From Melampsora larici-populina 98AG31 (taxonomy: Eukaryota > Basidiomycota > Pucciniomycetes > Pucciniales > Melampsoraceae): DNA of 64,000 nt. The stretch is from positions 285,918 to 349,917 of the forward strand of contig NW_006768836.1 of the NCBI RefSeq assembly GCF_000204055.1, read 5' to 3'. Every line of letters starts with the position of its first letter. Positions within the stretch are counted from its first letter, which is position 1. Of the stretch, positions 42,294 through 53,624 are shown piece by piece. The translations under genes and the position numbers were made by a program. Below the pieces are notes generated by a model. The model did no database searches and was not told the DNA's origin. It was given only the letters and a program-made list of their open reading frames with translations.

Positions 42294-44977
42294 ATGACGC
42301 TTTCCTCTAGATTCCAACGGGCGATGTCCCGCCCATCCGAAAGCTCAATAGCAGACGAACGATCCCCATTGGTCGCGACACCGCCAAATGTGATATTCTT
42401 TCCATTCGTCCAAACTCACAAGTAACTTCAACTAACATTGGGTACTTTTCACCCACTCACTGTCTAGTCCCATGTTACCCTTTACAAAAGTCGAACACCA
42501 TTGCCAGTGAGACAATTATTTGTCCTTTGCATCATGCGACTCACGGGTGAATACATTACATTCATGGGCGTTCTTCGTGAAGGAAATCATTAGCTAACGC
42601 ATGTCCATGGTAGAACCTATATCGTATACACTCATCTTTCCATTCATCAAGTCAGTGGCACTTGAACGATTACGAGTCAGAAAGATTCATTGCTGACCTA
42701 TCTTGATTAGTCGGATGTTGGAAGATATGAAAGTCTCACCTGATTCAAAGCAGATAGGATATTATGCTGGCGTAATTGAGAGTCAGTCAAATGAACAAGA
42801 TTTTCTTTACCTCATTGTTTCATTTCGACAACATGAACCCGTAAAAGTAACATGAAATCGTTATGATGTTTTCAATCCAGGTCTTTTTGCTATCGCGCAA
42901 ATGTGTACAGGTAGAAAGATTATTTCATTCAAGGTAGCACACAAACAAACACATTTGAGTTGATAGTTTTTTTTTCGTAATTCCTCAGCCGTTTTTTGGG
43001 GTCGATTATCAGATCACGTGGGTAGAAAGCCTGTGATGCTTTTCGGACTTTTTGGAATGGCAATTAGTGTCATCTCCTTCGGATTACAAAGCACATATAC
43101 TGGTTTAATCATTTCCAGATTTGTTGCTGGAATGATGAATGGTAAGTTTTTTTTTTCAAAAAAATCCCTCGATTTCAGAGAATTGAGTGGTGACGTTCTT
43201 GGACATTTGTGTAGGAAACATCGGAATCATTCAAGTAAGGCATTTTGATTGTAATAAGAGTCGTAAATATTGGCCTGAAAATCCAATCCTTTAGTCCATC
43301 GTTGCAGAAATTACGGATGCGACCAATTATGCAGAGTAAGCCATTTGAAATTGTCTAGCCCATACCCCTGCCTCCGTAGAAAGTGAAAGCTCAATTCACC
43401 ATCCAATCTCAGCGCTGTGGCTTATCTACCGTTGTGCTATGTAAGTTTATCTCGACTATAAAAGATCAAGCGGGAGTCACTGATGATGAGTAAGCGTTGT
43501 CTTCCAGGCCATTGGATCTATCTTGGGACCAATTATCGGGGGCTTTCTCGCCCTGCCAGCTGAAAAATACCCAGATCTTTTTGGATCATCGGACCTGATG
43601 ATCAAGCATCCCTACTTTTTGCCTTGCTTCATGGGAGGTTTACTGAATTTGTTGGCTATTGGTCTTGGGATTTTCTTCTTGGAAGAGGTCAGTAACTTGA
43701 TAGAAAACAATATCAATCTGTTCGATGCTGAATAACTCCCTATGGCAGACCTTACCATCAAAGCGGAAGCTCGTATCCCGTGTTCAAGGACAAGGCCTGC
43801 AGCAAGACGAGATGTCTGCAACTTTGACTGAGACGAGTCAAGACAAACCTCCTAAAATTGCATCGCTATGCACATACCCCATCATGATCACGATGTTGAC
43901 CTTCATCATCATGCATTTGCAAAACGTAGCTTGGAATGCTGTAATCCCGTTGTATGCCTACACAGGTACTATCCCTCCACTATTTTATATATTGGACTAT
44001 GTTGACAAGTTCTCTCAGATATCGTCAATGGCGGACTTGGAATGTCCCTTGAACAGATTGGTAAGGTTTTTGAGCAGATCCTACCTCGAAGAGATGATTG
44101 AATTGATTGCTTTTCTTTCGGCTCTTTTCTTCCTTCGTAGGATCCGTTCTAAGTGTCGGAGGTTTTGGAATCATCATTGTTCAACTACTGATCTTCCCGC
44201 CTTTACAAAGACGTATCGGGGTTGTATCAGTCCTGAAATGCACCATAACTTGCTTCACGCTTTCGTACCTATGTGTACCCTTTGTTACTTGGTCAACACA
44301 TCGTCAGTACCAAATACATGTCAACTTATTGGCGGGGTCCTTTTGCTTAAATTATTCATCCCTTTGAAACTCCTTAGTCGAGAGTAGCACTCCTGGAAAA
44401 AGGATTGCCTACATGGTTATGATCATGATTTTGCGAAGCCCAGGAAGCATGTGTTATGGTAAGAACATAGTCTTTCCATTCATTTATACATTCCTCGAGT
44501 TTTAAAAAAGTAACATCCACTTTTATTTCACGTCTCAGTTTCCATCATGATGATCACGAAACTTTTGTCTCCCAGTGCTGCAGCGCTCGGAACTTTGAAT
44601 GGAATGCAGCAGGTTTGTCGTAGTCATTTATATTTATTTACGAACACATCAAGTCAAGAACTGATCAAGTTGATTAATAAAGACCTGTTCGGCGTTTGCA
44701 CAAGTCATTGGTCCCATATTGGGCTCTTCATTATTTGCTATGGGTATTTCTAGTGGTAATAGTTTAATAGGTGGAAATTTGGTATGGATCATCTTGGCAT
44801 TGGTGAGTCATAGTCTCTTTACCTCAGCTTCATCAGACTAGAGATATTAGCTAAGACAAGATTTTTGATCAGATTGCGACAATCTCACAATTGTGTTGCT
44901 ATAAGATATCTTTGCCTAGATCAAAAGATGAGGAATTATCATCAACTTATGAGGGCGATTATGGTGCATGTTCTTGA
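42294..44977 (+). CDS. Major facilitator superfamily transporter (17 exons)
   Basis: Seventeen exons with GT..AG introns and consistent phases give 514 residues: 42294-42421, 42491-42546, 42614-42650, 42711-42781, 42881-42910, 42989-43141, 43215-43234, 43295-43335, 43413-43440, 43508-43687, 43749-43965, 44019-44060, 44141-44302, 44378-44458, 44539-44612, 44683-44802, 44873-44977. A cytosolic N-terminus (ERSPLVATPP) is followed by MFS helices. The loop 2-3 motif is GRLSDHVGRKPVMLFGLFGM. Then come AIGSILGPIIGGFLALPAE (motif C-like region), a central hydrophilic loop with QGQGLQQDEM and a second half with LSVGGFGIIIVQLLIF and FAQVIGPILGSSLFAM. It resembles the fungal DHA1/ZIFL-like group of membrane H+ antiporters. 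The substrate is unknown. No lesion was found. Its closest local relative is the frameshifted inverted copy at 26384-29224. Confidence 0.88.
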
Positions 44978-45826
44978 ACCTTTTACATCCAATAAAGCTC
45001 TCAGAGATGCCTGTGAGATACATCAAAATCTGGAATCAGTTCTCTGAGCTGCGAAGGATGTAAATTTTGAACATCCAAATATCGTCTCTTGTTTTGTTAC
45101 CTTTCATAGATCTTTTATTATATTTTGTACGATTTCTTGGGCTTCTGATCCCTCATGATGATGACTGTGGTATGTTGCTCCCAATTATATCTGGGATTGT
45201 TTTGATCTTGTCTTCTATATGTAATACTTGTATTATCTTGCGTTTGATTTTGCAATCCTGATCGTCATCTTGTTTTTAAACATAACTTTCTTGTGGTGCT
45301 AGTCTACTTTTAGTGTTCAACTTTATATATATGAACTGGTGGTTGTGAAGTGCTGAGGCAATACATGTGCATTATGCTGTGTTTGTAATAAATTGACCTC
45401 TTCATTGTAGCAAGAATAAATATCTCATGGTTGAGCGAAATTGCGTAATTATGAAGATATGAAACATTTAGTATGTGATTGAATTCGGTTCATCCAGTCT
45501 TTACACTTTATGTGAAGTTGATGTATCCATCCTCGGTCTCGAAGAGTGATGCTGGTTTGGTCGTGAAGATTGCACACGATTTCCCGGGAGTGTGATGGAC
45601 TTTGCGATCATCTTCTGAATTTAATTACATGCTCAACTGTTTCCATTTTCAGCTAACGGCCGTGGGGGACAGTCAAAAATCTTGGTATTCAGTATAAGAG
45701 ACTGAAGTATCCTTCAGTTTTCACATCACTGCCGACCAGACCATTCGCATCTGATAGTGTCTTTAGCCTTCATCCGAAACCTTTCCTGGCGAACCACACA
45801 TTTCCACATCATTGCATTATCAAAAG
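44978..45826. other. Intergenic; promoter of SET-domain gene A
   Basis: The 3' flank of the transporter and, from about 45480, a segment resembling the upstream region of SET gene B (48800-49128): CATCCTCGGT, GGTCGTG, CCTTCAGT, TTCACATCACT. The tandem duplication therefore included the promoter. Confidence 0.55.
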
Positions 45827-47479
45827 ATGCGAATCAGAGCTTGCTTTCTGACACATTTCCTCATACATGGATTCGTTGAAAAGTGTTGCTGTAACAATGA
45901 TCTTCATTCCAACTCATTGCCCATTTTCATAAAGCCTGAATCTTCGCCATACACGCAGCAGACCTGCGTACCGCCTAGCTCCGATCAGCTCTTGCCCAAC
46001 AAAGTCTCAATTGATAGCCGGCACGGATCTTCTCTGAACTCTTGTATACCTTCACCAGACTCCGAATCGTCAAGGGCACTGAAATCGTCAGTCGGTCTGG
46101 TCTACAAGTTTGATCAAGTTGATGTCAAACCGATCCTCGAATCTGTGGAGTTGGACGATGACCTGGATGGATTTGTCAAACAAGAGTGCTACCCGGGCCA
46201 AGACAACAACAACCGGGAGCCGGTCTGCATATATCTAAACTATGCTTTCGATCATGGAAGGGGTATGGTATATCTGGCTACCCCATCTGTATTCAAAGCA
46301 ATACTACCAAATTTTACAGTCTTCAAGCCGAAAAAAGACCCTAAGGCTCAGGAAAACCTCAGCGGCAAGAGGTTTGAGGTCGTGGACATGCCTCATAAGG
46401 GTGGAAAGGGTACAGTTTCTCTACAGAGGTTTTATCCTGGAGACTTAATCGTCAGTGATCACACAGTCTTCGTGAGCATGACCGAGCCAGATGTATGGAG
46501 AAGGGAGGATATCGGTGACATCATGAAGACAGCAGTGGACTATCTTCCATTCGAGACACGAGCTACTTTTGCTACTCTTCACGGTGAAGGAGAGACTCAA
46601 GGAGAATGGATCAAGTCGGCTTTTGAACGCAACAATTTCTATCACGTTCTGAAAGTTGGGGAATATGAACGTCCCTTCGGAGCTGTTGTTTTCGAGCCTA
46701 CGTGAGTTATTGTTTTCACCAGATCTAAATTTCATAACGGGCTAATCAACCCGCATTCCTGTTTCCAGTCGACTGAATCATGATTGTCGCCCCAACGCTG
46801 GCTACCACTTTGATACGGAGACTTTACAAATACACGTACATGCACTTCGAGATATTTCGCTGGGTGAAGAGCTGACCGTCGCATGTAAGTATTTTTTGAT
46901 CAAATTTAAAAGCTCGTTCTGAAGAGCGCTTCACTAACAGGTCTATGTCGTGGAAAATGTTATAGATATCGGAGGGGAACTGGTCAGGAGTGATAGACAG
47001 GCACGCCTCTTGCGGAATTACGGGTTTTCCTGTAGTTGTTCACTATGCTCCTCGCCTCCACATATCGCCTAGCTGTCTGACTATCGCATTGAGAAAATCC
47101 AAGAGTTGACAACTGTATTGGACGATTGGAAGTCAACTTCAGTAGCAACTCCTTCTATGGCTGAACGGCTCGTAAACCTCTACAAGCTGGTATGTTATTT
47201 CTGACCCCAGTCATAGTTTCTGACTCAGTTGACATGGATCAATTGGCGACGTAGGAGAGACTAGACGTTTCCATACACAAGGCTTATTTGAAGGCATCCT
47301 TAGCATACAATGCTATTGGAGAATGGGAAAGATCAAGGATCTATGCTGCTTTGGCCTTGGCTAGTGGATTGGTCGCTCTCGGACCTAAGTGGGCCGAATG
47401 GCCTACAGCAATGGAGTTGGAGCAAGAACCGGAGACGCATTGGTCGTTCAAGGCACGGCTACTAAAAACTTCATCTTGA
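45827..47479 (+). pseudogene. SET-domain protein A, truncated by a premature stop
   Basis: Paralogue of the intact gene at 49129-50788 with the same exon structure: 45827-46701, 46769-46884, 46966 onward, last exon from about 47254. The start is ATG 45827, aligned with the paralogue. The N-terminus MRIRACFLTHFLIHGFVEKC looks like a signal peptide. The SET core is present: GGKGTVSLQRFYPGDLIVSD, RLNHDCRPNAGYHFD and GEELTVAY. The post-SET CSCSLC follows. Directly after this a TAG (47070-47072) stands where the paralogue has ATG, so only 365 residues would be made. The TPR-like C-terminal part (AYLKASLAYNAIGEWERSRI) remains readable downstream to 47479. The SET and post-SET parts survive, so a short active product is conceivable, but pseudogene is the safer call. 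Confidence 0.8.
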
Positions 47480-49128
47480 ATGTCATCAGGATCAAATTTT
47501 CCTGGACAACAGAGAACAGAGATGTGCTACACTATGTGCTAAACTATCAAAATAATTGATTGCTAATCAAATTTCAGTCATGTTTGGAATTATCTACAAC
47601 ATGAGACATACTATCATGAGCCAATGCAACAGATTTTGTCAAGTTGACGCAATCCACGCAGCAGGCAATTGATCCTTGAAATCTTAGATGTCTGATGGAG
47701 GCAATTGCCTTTTTCAACCGTGCCTAAACCTCCAACTTCCCTAACGCAAAAATTAGGATAATCCAAATCATCCTTGATGCTGCACTCCGACACTATGAAT
47801 GCTAGAATAGGTATGGGCGCTTGTTGGTGATCTGCGCTAAACTCACGATGTGGAAGTTTAGCCAGAATCGGGGCGTAGAGCCCTATTTGCAAGTAGGTAA
47901 GAAACAGCTATCTGAATAGGTTAGGGTACACATGCAAACGACTCAAAGGCATAAAAAGAGGTCCGCTAGGGGCGGCCTAAGAGTATTTAAAAGATAATAA
48001 AGGGAGAGGTGGGTGGGAAAAAACAATTCTTAATATTCTAATCACGGAGATGAATATAAAGAATCTCGATTTGGATGAGAATAACTCTTAGGGAGACATC
48101 TTTCTTAAAAACCTTTGAGAAAAGAAGATAAGTGGGAAGAACCGGAGTTCGAGAACATCCACAATAGGAACATCCACAATAGGGCAGGTCAAGTAGGCCA
48201 GTTTTTCGCTCGTTTTGGCCCATAAATGAGCAAAAAAGTGGTCTACTTGACCTGCCCTAATCTTTATATGATTAACAAGAGGGTAATGACGTCCTCTGTG
48301 AAATGGAAAAGAGTTGCTTTACCATTTCGGAGTGGTAAAGAGCACAGCGGATTAATCATACACGAATGTGAATGGCTTACACATCATTCGTCGTGGCTAC
48401 GTCACTGCTGGCGCCTGTCACCTATTCTCGTATCTAGAAGCAGGCTCCTAGTGCCCATTCTTTCTGGGTCTATGTCTGTCTATGTATCTTGGCATTACCC
48501 TCATCATGATTTCTGAAGTGCTATGTATCTATGACCTTGGCTCTGCTTGCAGCTCGAACGTGACCAGTCAGGTTATGGGACGCTCTGGAGTGTGATAGCT
48601 TTCAGCTGCTCAAGCTTGATTGAAGTGTCCTCGTCTCCATTATAGCCTTGTCATTTACTTCGAATCCCAAAGTACGTCATCAGCGTCTGTAGAAAACAAC
48701 CTTGCTCGTCAACAATGGGAGGTTGGAGCTGATGCCGACAATGGGAACCAGCGATTCTTAGTCTCTTGTGCTTCCGAGTTCCTTGTCATTCCTTCTCGAG
48801 AAGCTAGCAATAATCAGCACCAGTTGTTGTCAGCTACACACATCCTCGGTTTCGAACGGTGACGTTGTCCGGTCGTGGGGATTACACATGAATTCACTGG
48901 AGTGGGAAGGAGTCTGCGCACACGTGTTGCATCCAATAAGTCCTTCATTGGTTTGATTTTCATTGACAGCACTCAATGATGAAGTAAGACTCGGAATTCT
49001 TCTAAGAGGCCTTGAAGTCTGCTTCAGTCTTCACGTCACTGTAAGCCATACCTCGTTCACATTCGGGAGTATCTTTTGCCTTCATTAGCTTTTATATCGT
49101 CATCTTTACAACATCGTTATCTCAAAAT
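47480..49128. other. Intergenic; hairpin and promoter of SET-domain gene B
   Basis: No gene. It contains a 31-nt inverted repeat (48181-48211 / 48228-48258; AGGGCAGGTCAAGTAG arm) preceded by two direct copies of AACATCCACAATAGG, probably a truncated MITE. From about 48800 the sequence resembles the upstream region of gene A. Confidence 0.55.
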
Positions 49129-50788
49129 ATGCAGAACAGAGCTACATTCCTAATCCACCTCCTCGTATCTGGATTCGTTCAACATTGTCGTTGTAACAAT
49201 GAGCTTGAATCAACCTCGCTATCTGTTTTCATAAAGCCTGAAACTTCGATGTACACCCAGCAGGCCTGCACATCGTCTAGCTGCGACAAGGCCTTACTCA
49301 ACAAAGTGTCAGATCCTAGCCGACATAACACTGCTTTCAACTCTACGCGCTTAGGTTCATCGGACGCTAGGTCTTCAAGAACCCCGAAATCATCAGTTGG
49401 ACTAGTCTACAAATTTGATCAGGTGGATGTCAGACCGATCCTCGAATCTTCGGAAGTCGACGATGTCCTGGATGGATTTGTTAAACAAAGGTGTTACCCT
49501 CGCAAAGACCGCCATGACTGGGAGCCAATATGCATCTATCTCAACCATGCTTTCGATCATGGAAGGGGCATAGTATTTGTGGCGTACCCCTCTGTATTCA
49601 AAGAAATACTATCAACATTCACAGTCTTTAAGCCGAAAAAAGATCTTACGGACGAGGAGAAACCCAGTGGCAAGAAGTTTGACGTCGTGGACATGCCTCA
49701 TAAGGGTGGAAAGGGTACAGTCACTCTACAGAGGTTTTATCCTGGGGACTTGATCGTCAGTGATCACGCAGTCATTGTGAGCATGACTGAGGCAGATGTA
49801 TGGAGAAGGGAGGATCTCGGTGACTTCATGAAGACAGCAGTGGACTATCTTCCATTCGAGACACGAGCTACTTTTGCTACTCTTCACGGTGAAGGAGAGA
49901 CTCAAGGAGAATGGATCAAGTCGGCTTTCGAGCGTAACAATTTCTACCACAGGGTGGAGGTCAAGGGACAGGAACGGCCCTTTGGCGCCGTTGTGTTCGA
50001 GCCTACGTGAGTATTTCAACTTGCCCCTCTTTCCGCAGCTGATGGTGCTTGGAATCAATAACAAAATATGTCCATCGCCAGTCGACTGAATCACGATTGT
50101 CGCCCCAACTCTGCGTACCACTTCGATACAAACACCTTGAAATTAAACGTGCATGCACTCCGGGATATTTCCCCAGGTGAAGAACTGACAGTCAGCTGTA
50201 AGTCCTGGATAAAAGATCAATCCGTTAAGACTTGCTCATGTGTTCACGTCTCGGGGATTTCTGGCAGATATCCAAGTGGACGTGTCTAAAGAGACAAGAC
50301 AGGGACTTCTGTCTCGCGATTATGGATTCGAATGTGGCTGTTCACTATGCTCGTCGCCACTACATGTGGCAATGCTTTCTGACTATCGGATTGAGAGACT
50401 CAAAAAGTTGAATGCTATATTGGACGACTGGACATCAGCTTCTGAAGCTACCCCTACCATGGCCGAATATGCCATAACGCTCCACATGCTGGTGTGTTTT
50501 ATCTAATTCCAGCGCTAGGTCCTGACCTATTCAGCTGACATTGACTTCGTAATACAGGAGAGACTAGATGTTATAATGTTCAATGCTTATTTGCGGGCAT
50601 CTTTAGCTTACAACGCTGTTGGAAACTTGGAAAAGGCAAAAATGCATGCCTCTTTGGCTTTGGCTAGTGGATTAGTTTCCAGTGGACCTAAGTGGATTGA
50701 TTGGGCTGACACACTGAAGTTGGAACAAAACCCAGAGACACACCAGTCTTACAAGTCACGACTACCAAAAGCTTCATTTGGGTTCTGA
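49129..50788 (+). CDS. SET-domain protein B with predicted signal peptide and TPR-like tail
   Basis: Four exons (49129-50006, 50082-50197, 50268-50491, 50558-50788) give 482 residues. The N-terminus MQNRATFLIHLLVSGFVQHC has a basic start and a hydrophobic stretch typical of a secretion signal. A low-complexity region follows, then a SMYD/Set5-type SET domain (about 195-340): GKGTVTLQRFYPGDLIVSDH (N-SET), a helical insert (TADVW-like stretch WRREDLGDFMKTAVDYL), RLNHDCRPNSAYHFD (cofactor and catalytic region), GEELTVSY and the post-SET zinc site FECGCSLC. The C-terminal helices (AYLRASLAYNAVGNLEKAKM) resemble a TPR. SET proteins methylate lysines, usually in the nucleus or cytosol, so a secreted form would be unusual. 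It is a tandem duplicate of gene A, 3.3 kb away. Confidence 0.87.
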
Positions 50789-50879
50789 TCAGGGACAAGT
50801 GTATGTTATCACATGCAATGCATCTAGAGATATGCGGAATGAACAGAACTACACTTTACTTTTGTAAATGGGGTGGGAG

Positions 50880-51440
50880 AATTTTACACCAGCCGCTTTA
50901 CACAGACCAACCCGGTGTAGAACCTAGCTTCACACAAGCCCCTAACCCCCACAGAGACAAACTTAACTAAGTCCCTCTCTGACCTGTACTGGTTGTTTGA
51001 GCTGGCCAGTACAGGTCAGAGAGGGACTTATTAAGTTTGCCGCAGAGACGTCCCGCAGGCTCCGGGGGACGCGTGCGGTTTGGAGGGACTGAGTTCAATT
51101 AGGTGTAAAATTAAACAGTTCCAGTGTAAAATTCAAAAAAGGCCCCTGTTTTCAAATTTTATACTGATATTTTGTTTTTTTCCTCTGTGCAAAAAGTCAC
51201 CGTGTAAAAGTTTCAGTGTAAAAACAAGGGACCCGGCTGAGATATGTAATTTTACAAAGAGACTTTTACACTGAAAGTTCTGGTGCAAAAAAATACAGTG
51301 TAAAAGTCTGAGACCCAAGCTCAGCTATGAATTTTACACTGAGACACGTAACACAGACCAGGTTCAGTGCAAGTCTTCTTGGTGTAATATTACCAATGTA
51401 GGTTCAATATTACAATTTTACACCACTATACTTTACACCG
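50880..51440. repeat. Word-repeat element (TTTTACAC/GTGTAAAA), copy 1
   Basis: GTGTAAAA, TTTTACAC and near variants (GTGCAAAA, ACACAG) occur about 20 times in both orientations in 560 bp. The inner part (51105-51190) is the reverse complement of 59950-60020, so both are copies of one family. No clean TIR or target duplication was placed. Confidence 0.65.
50958..51039. repeat. Long hairpin with 24-bp perfect stem and 13-nt loop
   Basis: AAGTCCCTCTCTGACCTGTA... (to 50992) pairs perfectly with ...TACAGGTCAGAGAGGGACTT. CAAACTTAA/TTAAGTTTG extends the stem after a small mismatch, giving arms 50958-50992 and 51006-51039. It is compact enough to be a small-RNA precursor or a minimal MITE. Confidence 0.8.
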
Positions 51441-52551
51441 CACAGGCTCCATGATAGATGAAACCATGGATGTCCATTCCCATGAGGACAAAGTAACACC
51501 CCAAACAGTGTTGAACACCACCATATAGAGATGAACAAAGAAGAATACCTCCACATAGAGATGAACAAAAAAAGATCAAATATTCACAAATATTTGTAGT
51601 ACCCACATCCGTGAGATCAGAGAATGGATGTAATGTGCTATACATGAAAGTTTTACATGCACATATTTTCCAAAGAGGCACCAGTGCTTTGGGATTCCTT
51701 GTCCATGAAGCCTTTTGGACTCATTGAATCCAAAGACAGCACCCTTTTTGTAAATTGAAGACAAGAAATTTGATTCAAAGATGGGACAAGCCACATTGCG
51801 CTATGATGCCAGCATCACAACAGATGATAGTCCATGCTCCATCAATCATTCAATTGATTTGCCTGAAAGAACCAGAACTACATAACCAGCCTTTCAATTT
51901 ATGATGAGGATATATCATCATCAAAGAATTTTATCTGATTGATGCTCCATCTCAACAGAATCTTCTGTTGAGCCCTTCTTCTTACAACTTATCCTCATTT
52001 TTATCTTTCAGAGAAGACAACTTAGACAACTTTCAAACTTGAAAGTTGTTCTCACCAGGCTATTTATTTTCACTGCCATCTTCACCTCCAGCCACAATGT
52101 CTTCTCCTGATGCCACTCCTGCAAGTCCGTGCAGGTCAAAAAACACCACCACCCCAATCTCCAACTACCTACCAATAAAACTTTGTTCAAAACTTTTATT
52201 GACCACAGTTGTGAAGTCAACAAGCAAGACTATCCCATATTTCCAAATGGCTGCACTGTATAGGTCAATGATCCTGAACATCCAGCAAAAAACTTCTGCT
52301 TTGTTGGTTGGACTCACACCATGTGAATACAAAGAAAGAAGACTGGATAGCTAGAAGATATTATTGTTTGGGAGTTATCAAATGCTCCAAAGAAGGATGT
52401 GCTTTGGCTGCTTCCCCACCCACAGGCCCTAATAAAATTGCAGAATTGTGAGTCTTGGCCATCTTGGATGGATCAGCTTTTGACATGTATGCCAACAAGT
52501 ATACTACAATGTTTTTCTCACCTCTCATTTCAAATTTAACAGGCTGACCAC
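51441..52551. other. Old coding remnants of unknown family
   Basis: No intact gene. Around 52130-52330 (plus) and 52361-52573 (minus) translations with coding-like composition remain, e.g. DYPIFPNGCTV and FCFVGWTHTM in one plus frame. They are probably transposon debris and I cannot name the family. Confidence 0.35.
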
Positions 52552-52912
52552 TGTAGCACTTAAAGCTCAACAAGAGCTTTACAGAGCTTAAAGAGGGATA
52601 ATCTACTAGTATAACTAACTAATAAAAGTTGCCTAAGACTGCCTCTTTGAAAGAATCAACACGGGGTTTTGCTGAATTCTTTGGGATAAGGCACCAGAGA
52701 AATTGTCTCAATACTTAATTCAAGTATTATTCCTGTGATTTTTAGAAATAAAGAAACCTCAACACTGCTATAGTGTTATTCCAATCTGAGCACAACAAAA
52801 CACAACTTTAATTACTAGCAAAGCAACAATCAATTAGATTGTTATTCCAAGGAAGACTTGTAGTCTTATCACACATAAAGAAATTTTTCCTTTGATATAA
52901 AGGGGCTATTTA

Positions 52913-53057
52913 GGGCGTGTTCACTTAAGGAATTTCTGACCAGAAATCACCTTCTGGAAAATTTTTAATGCAAAAATGAAACATACACCACCAAATAGAC
53001 ACTTTAAATTTTGCAGAATGTGATTTCTCACCAGAAATTGCTTAAGTGAACGCGCCC
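52913..53057. mobile_element. Tourist-like MITE GGGCGxGTTCACTTAAG, TSD TTA
   Basis: 145 bp. Ends GGGCGTGTTCACTTAAGGAA and, inverted, GGGCGCGTTCACTTAAGCAA. TTA at 52910-52912 and 53058-53060. The related LTR at 36840-37745 has no insertion at this position. Confidence 0.9.
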
Positions 53058-53624
53058 TTAGTGAACTTAGTACTGCTAAAGTAATTTAATAATGATTAAA
53101 AACACTCTAACAAAAGTATAAGATGAGTAAAAAGGGGACCAAAGGCCCGTAAAATCACCAACAATGTATATAACCCCCTAACAATATCCAACAATGGTAA
53201 ACAGCCTCCAAAAACCTCAAAAACTGCCAAAAATCCAACAAAAATCCTTCAATGTAACCATATGATGTCATTATTATTATTGTTTGCCGTGATTCAAGCT
53301 GTGAATTTGATCAATTGATGTTACAAAAAGATGAACAGATCTTCTTATGATGAATACAGGTGATTTTTTCCTAATACTCATAGCTGAAATCCATTTTTGG
53401 AATTGCAAATATTTTGTAAAGTTGTTCAATTTTGTATTACTATAGCTCATTTTGTAGCCCTTGTGACCATGATCATTTATTGCCCCAACATGGCCTATTT
53501 CTGATGTGTGATGAATAAGTTATTCAGCTGTAGAGATTGATAAAATAAGCTTTTGTTGTGTAAATGTTGCATTACAGGTGTATGGAAGCGCCAAATTCAG
53601 AATTCACTCCATTTTCTTTGTTTC

